Shown: positions 48,013 through 56,979 of the stretch, piece by piece
How the letters are laid out: every line of letters begins with the position of its first letter
How positions within the stretch are numbered: position 1 is the stretch's first letter
From: Tannerellaceae bacterium
Lineage (GTDB): Bacteria; Bacteroidota; Bacteroidia; Bacteroidales; Tannerellaceae
Assembly: GCA_021201295.1 (NCBI GenBank)
Contig: JAJQFE010000028.1
Location: forward strand, 1 to 64,000
DNA length: 64,000 nt
Direction: 5' to 3'
Notes under the pieces: generated by a model
The model's database searches: none
Seen by the model: the letters and a program-made list of their open reading frames with translations, nothing else
What the model was told of the DNA's origin: nothing
Program-made: the position numbers and the translations under genes

Positions 48013-48741
48013 ATGGAGAAGTATGCGTTAATTACCGGAGGAACCAAAGGTATCGGGAAAGCTGTGGCATCCTGCCTGGGAAAAGCCGGTTTTCACCTCA
48101 TCCTTACCTATTCTGCCGATGAACAGGCTGCGGAAAAAATAGCCGGAGAATTCACAGAAGCCTACGGTATATCCGTGAAGGTAGTCCGGGCGGATATTTC
48201 CGACAGATCCTCTATCGGGATCATTGATCATGTACTGGAAGAATGCCGGGTCCGTCTGGATGCGGTTGTGTTGAATGCAGGACTGACCTGCCGTGAGCCG
48301 TTTGAAGAGATGCAGATCGAAGCATGGGGAAAGGTCTTTTTTGCGAATGTTCATTTTCCGGTCTTTCTGCTGCAACGGATCGTAAACCGGATGAACCCGG
48401 GTAGTGCTGTTGTCTTTACAGGTTCCCTGATGGGCATACACCCTCATTCGGTTTCCCTCTCCTATGGAGTTACCAAAAGTGCGGTACATGCCCTGGTAAA
48501 GAACCTGGTCAAATTCCTGGCCCCTTACCGGATCCGGGTCAATGCGGTAGCCCCGGGATTTGTCGACACGGAATGGCAGAAAACCAAACCCGCAGCGATC
48601 CGGCAAAGCATTGAGGGCAAAATAGCATCAGGACGCTTCTGTGACCCGGCAGAGCTGGCGGAAGTCTATGAGATGCTGATTAAAAATAGTTATTTGAATG
48701 GTGAAATAGTCGTTGTAGATGGCGGTTATTCCTATAAGTGA
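48013..48741 (+). CDS. Short-chain dehydrogenase/reductase (FabG-like)
   Basis: A 242-residue SDR with the full set of motifs: TGGTKGIG for NADPH, LNAGLT, the catalytic Ser in FTGSLMG, and YGVTK (Tyr and Lys). The end matches FabG-type enzymes that reduce 3-oxoacyl groups, but its place in this cassette leaves other substrates open, for example a keto group of a lipid precursor or polyol. It starts six bases after the cytidylyltransferase stop and ends nine bases before the next gene. Confidence 0.85.
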   Translation: MEKYALITGGTKGIGKAVASCLGKAGFHLILTYSADEQAAEKIAGEFTEAYGISVKVVRADISDRSSIGIIDHVLEECRVRLDAVVLNAGLTCREPFEEMQIEAWGKVFFANVHFPVFLLQRIVNRMNPGSAVVFTGSLMGIHPHSVSLSYGVTKSAVHALVKNLVKFLAPYRIRVNAVAPGFVDTEWQKTKPAAIRQSIEGKIASGRFCDPAELAEVYEMLIKNSYLNGEIVVVDGGYSYK

Positions 48742-48750
48742 TATAGATAA

Positions 48751-49638
48751 ATGGGCGAATTGAATAAAGAATATGAAGCATCGTTGAAATCGATTGAGAC
48801 TGAAAATAAGATCGATAGGGTCTTTTACCGTCCCATTGGTTTTAAGATTGCCCGTTTATTAAAAAATACCGGAATTACCCCCAATATGGTCACGATCTTT
48901 TCCATATTTGTCGGAGGAGCTACCGGATTTATGTTTTATCTGGATAACATCTGGTACACACTCTGCGGGATCCTGCTGTTGGTCTGTGCAAATATCCTCG
49001 ATTGTGTGGATGGACAGTTAGCCCGCATGACAGGGATCAAATCAGGGATCGGACGTATCCTGGACGGATTGGCCGGAGACATCTGGTTCACCTGCATCTA
49101 TGTCAGTTTTGCCCTTAAATTAGGACACACCTATGGACATACCGGTTGGTTTTTTGTGCTGGCGGTCACCTCCGGAATGTCCCATTTTGTGCAAGCGAAT
49201 ATTACGGATTATTATAAAACCCTTCATCTCTTTTTTATCAGTAGAGAAAAAGGAGCTGAATTCCAGACCCTGGAGCAGATCAAAGCCCGGCAAAAAGAGA
49301 TGCAACCGGGTATAAGCCGGTTTTTCTACAATCTCTATCAGGCATATACACTTTTTCAGGTACATTTCACGCCTAAACTCCAGCAGTTACTGACAGAATT
49401 GCATGCCCGGTATGGAGACGAGATCCCGGAAGACATTCGGCTGGCATTCCGGAAAGAGAGCCGCTACCTGATGCGTTATATAGACCTGCTGACCTTCAAC
49501 GGACGTACATTAGTGATGTTTGCCATCGTATTGACCGGACAGGTCTGGGCCTATTTTGTATACGAAATTGTCGTGCTGAATGCCGTGTTACTATTTGTGA
49601 TGAAAAAGTACGAAAAGATGTGTGAATCATTTGTATAG
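48751..49638 (+). CDS. CDP-alcohol phosphatidyltransferase
   Basis: A 295-residue membrane enzyme with about six hydrophobic segments. The active-site motif begins DCVDGQLAR near residue 90 and continues after eight residues with GRILDGLAGD. The normal pattern ends Gx3Dx3D; here the last Asp comes after four residues (D-GLAG-D), with Gly where the catalytic Asp is expected. A hydrophilic insert of about 80 residues (from FFISREKGAEF) separates the two halves of the membrane domain. It would transfer a phospho-alcohol from its CDP form to a lipid or the reverse, working with the cytidylyltransferase two genes upstream. Confidence 0.85.
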   Translation: MGELNKEYEASLKSIETENKIDRVFYRPIGFKIARLLKNTGITPNMVTIFSIFVGGATGFMFYLDNIWYTLCGILLLVCANILDCVDGQLARMTGIKSGIGRILDGLAGDIWFTCIYVSFALKLGHTYGHTGWFFVLAVTSGMSHFVQANITDYYKTLHLFFISREKGAEFQTLEQIKARQKEMQPGISRFFYNLYQAYTLFQVHFTPKLQQLLTELHARYGDEIPEDIRLAFRKESRYLMRYIDLLTFNGRTLVMFAIVLTGQVWAYFVYEIVVLNAVLLFVMKKYEKMCESFV

Positions 49639-49644
49639 GAAAAC

Positions 49645-50472
49645 ATGAAAAAAAGTGTAGTTGATATCGATGATCTGCAGAAGATGGTTCTTTTTTTCAA
49701 AAGCAGGATAGGAACATGGCTGGGAAAATTACTGATCAAATGGTTCTCGGTGGATAAAGTCAACCGGATCCATGCCAACCACTGCCATTTAAGAGGAGCC
49801 GCCTTTACCAGTGCGATGTTGCAGGACCCCCTGATGGATATCAAATATCAGATCCATCATGCCGAAAGATTAGATACCCTTCCGGAAGGGGCATTTATTA
49901 CCGTCTCCAACCATCCGGTCGGCTCAATCGATGGCATCATCCTGATTGATATCATGGCCACCCGGCGTCCGGATTTCTGTGTCATGGTAAACGGTATCCT
50001 GACGAATATCGGAGCGATGGAAGATAATTTCATCCCGGTGAAGCCGGATAGTAATAAGAAAAGAGCAGATCTCCGGAATGTGAACGGAGTCCGTTTATCC
50101 CTGGAGAGGATTAAGGAAGGACATCCGATGGGCTTTTTCCCGGCAGGTGCTATCTCCTTTTATGATAAACAGGCAAAAGCCATACGGGACCTGCCCTGGA
50201 TGCACGGCGTGATCCGGCTGATCCGTAAAGCCAATGTCCCAGTCTATCCCATCTATTTTGATTTTACCAACACCCGCTTTTTCTATTGGTTAGGCAGGAT
50301 AAGCTGGAAGATCCGGACCCTGCGCATTCCGGCAGAAGCCTTCAATAAAAAGAAAAAAGTGCTGGATGTGTATATAGGGGAACCTATTGGCCCCCGGTTT
50401 ATCTGGCAGATACAGGACGACACGGAATTAGCCCGGTTCCTGTATGAAAAAACCTATAATGCTAAAAAATAA
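49645..50472 (+). CDS. PlsC-like acyltransferase
   Basis: A 275-residue protein of the glycerolipid acyltransferase fold. The catalytic NHx4D motif is present in VSNHPVGSIDG near residue 92, and FFPAGAIS near residue 170 fits the second conserved block. The N-terminal region is amphipathic rather than clearly membrane-spanning. Relatives in Bacteroidota are annotated as hemolysin or ornithine-lipid acyltransferases. It closes the four-gene cassette, six bases after the CDP-alcohol transferase. Confidence 0.8.
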   Translation: MKKSVVDIDDLQKMVLFFKSRIGTWLGKLLIKWFSVDKVNRIHANHCHLRGAAFTSAMLQDPLMDIKYQIHHAERLDTLPEGAFITVSNHPVGSIDGIILIDIMATRRPDFCVMVNGILTNIGAMEDNFIPVKPDSNKKRADLRNVNGVRLSLERIKEGHPMGFFPAGAISFYDKQAKAIRDLPWMHGVIRLIRKANVPVYPIYFDFTNTRFFYWLGRISWKIRTLRIPAEAFNKKKKVLDVYIGEPIGPRFIWQIQDDTELARFLYEKTYNAKK

Positions 50473-50524
50473 CAAACCTCCGCAGGAATCTTCCTTTCAT
50501 AGGGAGTATTTAAATTAAGATTTA

Positions 50525-50635
50525 TAATTTTGTCAGGAAAACTGAAATAATTACAGGTATATCCGGACCAGGCGTTCAGGTACGCACTGCCTGCTTGCTT
50601 ATAACGCCCCTGGTCAGAAAAATAAAATAACAGGT
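50525..50635 (+). promoter_or_regulatory. Promoter and structured leader of the sigma-54 activator gene
   Basis: TAATTTTG at 50525-50532 is a good -7 box. The leader of about 100 bases contains a hairpin: GACCAGGCGTT (50566-50576) pairs with AACG, a two-base bulge and CCTGGTC (50603-50615), with an inner CAGG/CCTG pair. There is no T run, so it is not a terminator; it may affect message stability or translation. Confidence 0.5.
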
Positions 50636-51811
50636 ATGGTAATTAAAACAGAAGTACAGCAAATCAAACAACGTTTTGGTATTATTGGAAACAGTCCGGC
50701 GCTGAACCGTGCCATAGATGTGGCACTTCAGGTAGCCCCTACCGATCTGTCTGTGTTGATCACCGGAGAGAGTGGGGTAGGGAAAGAGACCTTTCCACAG
50801 ATCATTCATCAGAACAGTCCCCGTAAACATGGACAATATATAGCCGTTAACTGCGGAGCGATCCCGGAAGGAACCATAGACTCCGAATTATTCGGCCATG
50901 AAAAAGGCTCTTTTACCGGAGCGCTGGCTGACCGGAAAGGCTACTTTGAGGTAGCAGACGGAGGGACGGTCTTTTTAGATGAAGTAGGCGAGCTGCCTAT
51001 TCCCACACAGGCACGCCTGCTACGTGTACTGGAAACCGGGGAGTTTATCAAAGTTGGTTCCTCCAAAGTCCTGAAAACCAATGTCCGTATAGTCGCTGCC
51101 ACTAACGTCAACCTGGTGCAGGCAGTCCGGAACGGTAAATTTCGGGAAGACCTCTACTATCGACTGAATACGGTGCCTATCCAGATTCCTCCTTTGCGGG
51201 AACGTCCGGATGATATCATTCTCTTATTCCGGAAATTCGCCAGTGATTGCGCCGAGAAATACCGGATGCCTCCCATCCATCTGGAAGACGATGCCCGAAA
51301 ATTACTGATGTCTTACCGCTGGCCCGGGAATGTAAGGGAACTGAAAAATATGACCGAACGGATTTCCATCATCGAAGAGAACCGGGATGTGACGGCAGAG
51401 ATCCTGCAGCCTTATCTTCCGGATATCAGTATGGAAAAATATCCGGTCTTAGTTAAAAGTGAAAGCGATCAGAAAACCTTTACCAATGAACGGGAAATCC
51501 TGTACCAGGTCCTGTTTGATATGAAAAAGGATGTCAATGAGCTGAAAAAGCTGGTGCATGACATCATGGGCGGCAATGTCCAGATGCCGGTAGTAGACGA
51601 ACCCTATTTACAGCCTCATCCCCTGGAAGAGTCTCCTATCCAGGAAGTAGAAGCGGTGGAAGAGGAAACCTTGTCCCTGGAAGAGGTCGAACGGGAAATG
51701 ATCCGCAAAGCACTGGAAAGGCATCATGGCCGCCGGAAAAATGCGGCAGCAGATCTGAAGATCTCCGAACGTACCCTGTATCGTAAAATCAAAGAATATA
51801 ACCTCGAATAA
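50636..51811 (+). CDS. Sigma-54-dependent AAA+ transcription activator
   Basis: A 391-residue enhancer-binding protein without a receiver or other sensor domain at its N-terminus. The AAA+ domain starts almost at once: Walker A GESGVGKE at residues 44-51, the sigma-contact loop GSFTGA (a known variant of GAFTGA), Walker B GTVFLDEVGE, and the arginine-finger region RLNTVPIQIPPLRER. A Fis-type helix-turn-helix ends the protein (KNAAADLKISERTLYRKIKEY, split: KNAAADLKI, SERTLYRKIKEY). Lacking a sensor, it may be controlled by its level or by a partner. It overlaps lptE by one base, so it may link its operon to envelope genes. Confidence 0.92.
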   Translation: MVIKTEVQQIKQRFGIIGNSPALNRAIDVALQVAPTDLSVLITGESGVGKETFPQIIHQNSPRKHGQYIAVNCGAIPEGTIDSELFGHEKGSFTGALADRKGYFEVADGGTVFLDEVGELPIPTQARLLRVLETGEFIKVGSSKVLKTNVRIVAATNVNLVQAVRNGKFREDLYYRLNTVPIQIPPLRERPDDIILLFRKFASDCAEKYRMPPIHLEDDARKLLMSYRWPGNVRELKNMTERISIIEENRDVTAEILQPYLPDISMEKYPVLVKSESDQKTFTNEREILYQVLFDMKKDVNELKKLVHDIMGGNVQMPVVDEPYLQPHPLEESPIQEVEAVEEETLSLEEVEREMIRKALERHHGRRKNAAADLKISERTLYRKIKEYNLE

Positions 51812-52326
51812 TGAAGTGGTATAAAAAGCAGCCAGCATGCTGGTTCCTGTGTAGTCTGCTGTTAACAGCCTGCACTATTTCCTATAAGTTTAACGGAGCA
51901 TCTATTGACTACAACTTAGTCAGTACGATGTCGATCAGTGACTTCCCGAACCAGTCTCCGTTGGTTTCACCGACCTTAGGACCTAATTTTACGGATGCCT
52001 TAAAGGATATTTATACCCGTCAGACCCGCCTGGAAATGGTTCAGTCAAACGGAGACCTCGAATTAGAAGGAGAGATCACAGGATATGATTTGACCCCAAT
52101 GGCGGTGAAAGAGGACCTGTATTCTTCTGAAACTAAACTGACGATCACGGTACGGGTCCGTTATTATAACCGTACCAACCCGGATGAGGATTTTGAGCAG
52201 ACTTTCTCTGCTTACACTACTTTTGACAGTAATACTATGTTATCCACTATTCAGGATGAATTGAATGAAACGATTACGGAAGAATTGGTGGAACAGATCT
52301 ATAATGCTACGGTAGCCAACTGGTAA
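51811..52326 (+). CDS. lptE: LptE-family lipoprotein of the LPS transport complex
   Basis: A 171-residue lipoprotein (signal SLLLTACT) that plugs the LptD barrel in the outer membrane. The Bacteroidota form shows YKFNGASIDYN just after the lipobox and an alternating strand pattern with LELEGEITGYDLTPMAV. Its ATG overlaps the stop codon of the activator gene (TAATGA). It leads into the TPR gene after two bases. Intact. Confidence 0.85.
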   Translation: MKWYKKQPACWFLCSLLLTACTISYKFNGASIDYNLVSTMSISDFPNQSPLVSPTLGPNFTDALKDIYTRQTRLEMVQSNGDLELEGEITGYDLTPMAVKEDLYSSETKLTITVRVRYYNRTNPDEDFEQTFSAYTTFDSNTMLSTIQDELNETITEELVEQIYNATVANW

Positions 52327-52328
52327 CG

Positions 52329-53087
52329 ATGAACGGGGAGTTAATAGGGCAATGGATACAAGATCCTTCCAGGCTGACGAAGGAGACGCTACCCCTGTTA
52401 AAACAATGGGTGGAGGAATATCCCTGCTTCCCTGTGGTCAAAATGCTGTATCTGAAAAATCTGGCGATGTTGAATGATATACATTTCCCGGCGGAGTTAA
52501 GGAAGATGGCCATTGCCATTCCTGACAGACGGAAATTGTATAGGTATATTGATGAAAATACATATATGATGTTTTTACACCAGGAAGAAAAGGAAGAGAC
52601 GGACGTTTCCGATCCTTTCTTTTTAATTGATTCCTTCCTGTCGGCACAGGCAGGGAAAAATGAACAGACCGGAGAATCTGCTATGATGATTCAGCCTTCT
52701 GTGTCTACGGACTATATTTACTGGGCCTATTCAAAAGGAGTACCTGCGGAGGAAGATTCCTCAGTTAAACTCAAACACCATGACCTGATTGATTCTTTTC
52801 TTACAGAAGATAAAAAAAGGATTCCGGGCAGAGGATTAACCCTGGACGAACAGGTTCCAGAAAACGGACCGGAAACCCTTCCGGAAGCCTTGGCAGAGGA
52901 AGAACATAAGTCACTGGATGACTCTTATTTTACGGAAACCTTAGCCCGGATTTATGTAAAACAACAGCGATATGATAAAGCACTGCAAATTATTAAAAAC
53001 TTAAGCTTGAAATATCCGGAAAAAAATGTTTACTTTGCAGACCAAATTAGATTTTTGGAAAAACTGATTATTAACACTAAAAAATAA
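52329..53087 (+). CDS. TPR-containing protein of unknown function
   Basis: A 252-residue soluble protein. The N-terminus is helical (IQDPSRLTKETLPLLKQWVE), the middle is acidic and probably disordered, and the end has one clear tetratricopeptide unit (LARIYVKQQRYDKALQIIKN). It has no signal peptide. It sits between lptE and secG with gaps of two and seven bases, an order I remember from other Bacteroidales. Confidence 0.7.
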   Translation: MNGELIGQWIQDPSRLTKETLPLLKQWVEEYPCFPVVKMLYLKNLAMLNDIHFPAELRKMAIAIPDRRKLYRYIDENTYMMFLHQEEKEETDVSDPFFLIDSFLSAQAGKNEQTGESAMMIQPSVSTDYIYWAYSKGVPAEEDSSVKLKHHDLIDSFLTEDKKRIPGRGLTLDEQVPENGPETLPEALAEEEHKSLDDSYFTETLARIYVKQQRYDKALQIIKNLSLKYPEKNVYFADQIRFLEKLIINTKK

Positions 53088-53094
53088 CATTAAG

Positions 53095-53451
53095 ATGTAC
53101 GTATTTATTTCAATCTTAATCCTGCTTGCTGCTGTACTGCTGATCCTGATCGTCCTGATTCAGAATTCCAAAGGAGGCGGTTTAGCTTCAGGGTTCTCTT
53201 CCTCCAACCAGATTATGGGTGTACGTAAGACTACTGATTTTCTTGAAAAAGCAACCTGGGGACTGGCAGGTACCATGATCGTATTAAGTATTTTGATCAC
53301 AGCGTTTATTCCAGGAAACGAGATAACTAATCAATCAGAGATCAGACAACAGATCAATGAAGCACCGGTAATTGATCCGGGTATTATTGCCCCGGACTTT
53401 GGAACCGCTCAGCAACCCATTGTTTCTGATGAAGAAATTAGTGAAGATTAA
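53095..53451 (+). CDS. secG: Preprotein translocase subunit SecG
   Basis: A 118-residue protein with two membrane segments (residues 3-22 and about 56-76) around the conserved cytoplasmic loop with NSKGGGLASGF. This is the SecG part of the SecYEG channel. The acidic tail is common in Bacteroidota. It is followed by a weak hairpin (AGACA with TGTCT) and T run near 53507-53519. Confidence 0.92.
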   Translation: MYVFISILILLAAVLLILIVLIQNSKGGGLASGFSSSNQIMGVRKTTDFLEKATWGLAGTMIVLSILITAFIPGNEITNQSEIRQQINEAPVIDPGIIAPDFGTAQQPIVSDEEISED

Positions 53452-53546
53452 GCTGTAAAAAGATTTTAACTTCATATAGACAAAAGGTATTCTGGAAACA
53501 ATCAGGGTGTCTTTTTTATTTATAAACCTACAGATAACAAAAAGAT

Positions 53547-53858
53547 ATGGAAGCAATTAACTGGGATGGATTGTTAATCGGGATCGTTACGTTCCTGATT
53601 ATCGGCATTTTTCATCCGGTAGTGGTGAAAGCGGAATACTACTGGGGCACGAAATGCTGGTGGATTTTCCTGCTGTTAGGAGTGATCGGGGCTGTGGCTT
53701 CCCTTTGGGTGGAAAGTGTCTTCTTCTCCGCCATCTGCGGAGTCTTTGCCTTATCCTCTTTCTGGACTATCAAAGAGGTCTTCGAACAGGAAGAACGGGT
53801 ACGGAAAGGATGGTTTCCAAAGAATCCAAACAGAACCTATCCGGATAAGAAAGGCTAA
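53547..53858 (+). CDS. DUF4491 membrane protein
   Basis: A 103-residue protein with three hydrophobic segments and the motif GIFHPVVVKAEYYWGTKCWW, which marks the DUF4491 family. Its function is unknown. The C-terminus is cytoplasmic and ends in a conserved-looking GWFPKNPNR. Monocistronic, followed by a strong terminator. Confidence 0.8.
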   Translation: MEAINWDGLLIGIVTFLIIGIFHPVVVKAEYYWGTKCWWIFLLLGVIGAVASLWVESVFFSAICGVFALSSFWTIKEVFEQEERVRKGWFPKNPNRTYPDKKG

Positions 53859-53893
53859 TTTCCGGATGGAAAACTATGGTGCGGACAGAAGTT

Positions 53894-53958
53894 AAAAAAG
53901 CCGCCATCCTTTTTTCCAAACGGATGCACCCTTTTTCCGAAAAGGATGGCGGCTTTTT
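53894..53958. terminator. Strong bidirectional terminator
   Basis: A stem of GCCGCCATCC (53900-53909) with GGATGGCGGC (53944-53953), with A and T tracts on both sides. It lies between the convergent DUF4491 and outer-membrane protein genes. Its inner and right parts match the hairpin at 24820-24883. Confidence 0.85.
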
Positions 53959-54008
53959 GCCACGGAAGATGCCTTATTCCCGGCCTCTGAACCCGGTTAT
54001 CGGAATTT

Positions 54009-54590
54009 CTAAAACATATATCCTATGGAAGCACCTATACTGTAGGTTTTGTCTTTAGGCGCTGTTTCTTTTACCGGGGAGGTGAAAGCTGGATAATAGT
54101 GGACACTTAGTCCGGCCATTAAGGGTTCGAACCGGTATTGGAAGCCTGCCGTACAGTCCAGTCCCCAGGTAACGGATTTCATGATTTCTTTTTCTTCCGG
54201 AAAATTCTTACTCTTCAGGTAGATATTGGCCATGGGACCTACGCCTGCATACAGGTCGGCTGACCGGAAGGTTTTCTTTACATGAAACAGGGTATTGAGG
54301 AGTAGGTATTTATCGCTGGTGGGTCCTGCTGCTCCTGGTAAGTTTTCGCCCGTATAGAAATAAAATTCATCTCCCCGGTGCAAAAGGCCTACGCCTGTGG
54401 AAAGAAAGAAACAGTCTTTTATCAGATACCGGAGTCCTGCCTGAGTGGTGTAACTACGTTTTGTACTCATTCCCCATTTGGAAAAGGAGAGTCCGTTTTC
54501 CCAATACAGGCTTTGGGCGGACAGGCTACCGGAAAGCAGTAAAACGGCCATGAGCAGGAAATACCTGCTTTTCTTGTTCCATTCATTCAT
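54009..54590 (-). CDS. Small outer-membrane beta-barrel protein
   Basis: A 193-residue protein with signal peptide ending SLSAQ and eight or so amphipathic strands; the last strand ends GASIGYMF, with the terminal Phe typical of outer-membrane barrels. It resembles the OmpA-like porin-family barrels of Bacteroidales. Function unknown. Intact and monocistronic. Confidence 0.75.
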   Translation of the reverse strand: MNEWNKKSRYFLLMAVLLLSGSLSAQSLYWENGLSFSKWGMSTKRSYTTQAGLRYLIKDCFFLSTGVGLLHRGDEFYFYTGENLPGAAGPTSDKYLLLNTLFHVKKTFRSADLYAGVGPMANIYLKSKNFPEEKEIMKSVTWGLDCTAGFQYRFEPLMAGLSVHYYPAFTSPVKETAPKDKTYSIGASIGYMF

Positions 54591-54758
54591 AAGTCATTCA
54601 TGTTATTAGGTTTTATTTCTATTCTAAAACGTACCCCTTGGTTAAAATAGTATGTCTTACCTAATAAAATCAGTTTTTTCTTTATGGAAAAGCCTGTGGC
54701 TGTGCCTGGGCAATCCCGGACCTAATGTGGGGAAAAAAAAGGTGCCGGGATTCCTCTC

Positions 54759-55945
54759 TTATGTCAGAAAAATGTCAGGAATAGTGGTTAAAGGTTGTAG
54801 GGCTGCTATCTTTTGTGCCACCTGAAAGCCGCATGGGCAGTGCACCTGGCAGGTATCACACCCGTCGCAGGCATTGTCAGATAATCCTGCTTCAAGCAGT
54901 GTTTCTTTGGACAACCGGGCCTGTTTGTAGCCGTAGGCATACATATAAGCTCGCATCAGGTCCGGTACCGGAAGATGTTTCGGGCACTAGGTTTTGCACT
55001 GTTTGCATTGCTGGCAGAAGATGGTTTCTGCGGTACGCAGCCGGTCGAGGTATTGTTTTTCTGTGGGGGGGTCAGTTCTATTTCCCGGACGGCGGCCAGG
55101 CAATCGTCTAACTGGTCATAATTGGCCAGGCAGGGCACTACGGTGGTGATATATGGATTTTGCCAGATCCATTTCAGGCAGGCTTTGCCATTAATTTTCG
55201 TTTTTCCTTCGCCGTCTTCCGTTCCTCCCGCCATCACTTTCATGGCGATAATGCCTAATCCGGCTTTGGCTGCTTTTTCGATGGCGCGGTCTGTTTCTTC
55301 TTGATGGTTGACTTTAAAATTGTAGGTGATCATGGCGACGTCGTACACACCTGTTTCTACGGCGGCTTCTAACAGGCTGTTGTCCTGGTCATGGGATGAA
55401 AAGGCCAGGAAGCGGGCTTTGCCTGATTCTTTGATCCGGGTCAGTGCTGCCAGGACTATCGGATCGGTCAGTTTTTCGACTGAGGAGATGTCATGGGCAT
55501 AGAAAATATCTACATAGTCTATCTTCATGCGGCTCAGGCTGGTATCTACATGGTGGTTCAGGGTCTCTTCAAAATCGTCTCTCAGGGGATAATCGAATTT
55601 GGTTTTGGTGGCTATATTTACTGATTTGCGGGGTTTTCCGGCCAGTACATTCCCGATCATTTCCTCACTTTTGCCATTCTGGTAGGAATAGCCTGTATCG
55701 AAATGGAATATCCCTGCATTGTAGGCTGCCCGCAGGATATTGGGATTGTCTGCCCGGTTCACTCCCATGCTCAGGATCGGGAATTTCAGTCCGGTCCGTC
55801 CCAGGACACGTTCCGGCATGGGTATTTTCTCTGTAGCCAGAGGTTTTGCGGAGGTACGGGCTGATACCTGTGGAACGATCAAAGCGCCTAATCCGGCGGT
55901 GGCTGAATAACGAAACAGGTCTCTACGGGTCATTCTTTTTTTCAT
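54759..55945 (-). pseudogene. Aldo-keto reductase with Tat signal and Fe-S tail, interrupted
   Basis: A Tat signal (TRRDLFRYSATAGLGALI) precedes an aldo-keto reductase barrel with the catalytic Asp/Tyr region HFDTGYSYQNG, the Lys in TKTKFDYPL, and the His in YAHDISSV. A C-terminal ferredoxin-like domain has CQQCKQCKT...CP and CDGCDTCQVHCPCGF. A run of seven C (G at 55065-55071) shifts the frame; the correct frame reads TEKQYLDRLRTAETIF. A TAG at 54987 then falls inside the first Cys motif, at CKT-stop-CPKHLP. The natural stop is at 54759. It would have been a periplasmic oxidoreductase of about 395 residues. Confidence 0.85.
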
Positions 55946-56140
55946 ATAGCTTATATTTAATAACTAATTGGCACAGGCAAAATAAATGATACGTTCCTAT
56001 TTTCCTATTCTTTAGCGGGGTTCCTTAGGGGCATTCAGACTTTTTTTATGTCCGGGGCATTTTTTTCTGAAAAAGATTTGGAGAATAAGGAAAGATATTT
56101 ACATTTGCAGTGTATTAATTCACTATTACACTATAATATT

Positions 56141-56968
56141 ATGATTGAGATACAAAATCTGAGCTTTCATTATCACCGGTCACGTCCTGTGTTTGAGGAT
56201 GTTTCTTTCCGGATGACTCATGGGATTTATGGCCTGTTGGGAGAGAATGGCGTGGGGAAAACTACGTTGTTGCATATCATTGGTGGACTTCTTTTCCCTA
56301 AATCGGGGGAGTGCCGGGTGGCGGGATATCCTTCGTATACCCGGAACCCGGAGATGTTAAAGAAAATGTTTTTCCTGCCGGAAGAATTCCAGGCGCCAGC
56401 GGTCAGTGTGTCTGAATTGGCTGCCTATAATTCGGTTTTCTATCCGAATTTCAGCCAGGAGGATTTCAGGATCTACCTGGAGAAGCTGCATGTGGAGGGG
56501 GACCGGAAAATATCTGAACTCTCTGCCGGGCAGAAGAAAAAAGCCATGATTGCGTATGGACTGGCGTTAAATGTGGATTATACGCTGCTGGATGAACCTA
56601 CCAACGGATTGGATATTCCTTCCAAATTGCAATTCAGGCAGCTTCTTTCGTATGTATCTTCTATGGATAAATGTATTATTATCTCTACCCATCAGGTTCG
56701 TGACCTGGCTCATCTGATCAATCCGGTCATTACTCTGGACAGGAACCAGGTGTTGCTGAATAATACGGTGGAGGAGATCACGCAGAAATTATTGTTTGCC
56801 CAGACAACCTATAAACCGGAAAATGTCATGTTTACGGAGCAAAACCTGTATGGCTATGCTTCGGTGACGCTGAATACTTTCCATGAGGAGAGTGTTCTGG
56901 ATATTGAAACTCTGTTCAACGCGGTCATGAATGATAAAGAGACTTTCAGAAAATTGTTTAATGCTTAA
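56141..56968 (+). CDS. ABC transporter ATP-binding protein
   Basis: A 275-residue ATPase of the kind found with YtrA-type regulators. Walker A is GENGVGKTT, the signature LSAGQKKK, Walker B YTLLDEPTNGLD, and the switch His is in STHQVRD. I take the start at the ATG at 56141, which gives MIEIQNLSFHYH; the 31 codons upstream do not fit the fold. It works with the permease at 56980. An 11-base gap separates them. Confidence 0.9.
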   Translation: MIEIQNLSFHYHRSRPVFEDVSFRMTHGIYGLLGENGVGKTTLLHIIGGLLFPKSGECRVAGYPSYTRNPEMLKKMFFLPEEFQAPAVSVSELAAYNSVFYPNFSQEDFRIYLEKLHVEGDRKISELSAGQKKKAMIAYGLALNVDYTLLDEPTNGLDIPSKLQFRQLLSYVSSMDKCIIISTHQVRDLAHLINPVITLDRNQVLLNNTVEEITQKLLFAQTTYKPENVMFTEQNLYGYASVTLNTFHEESVLDIETLFNAVMNDKETFRKLFNA

Positions 56969-56979
56969 TCGGGTAAGTG

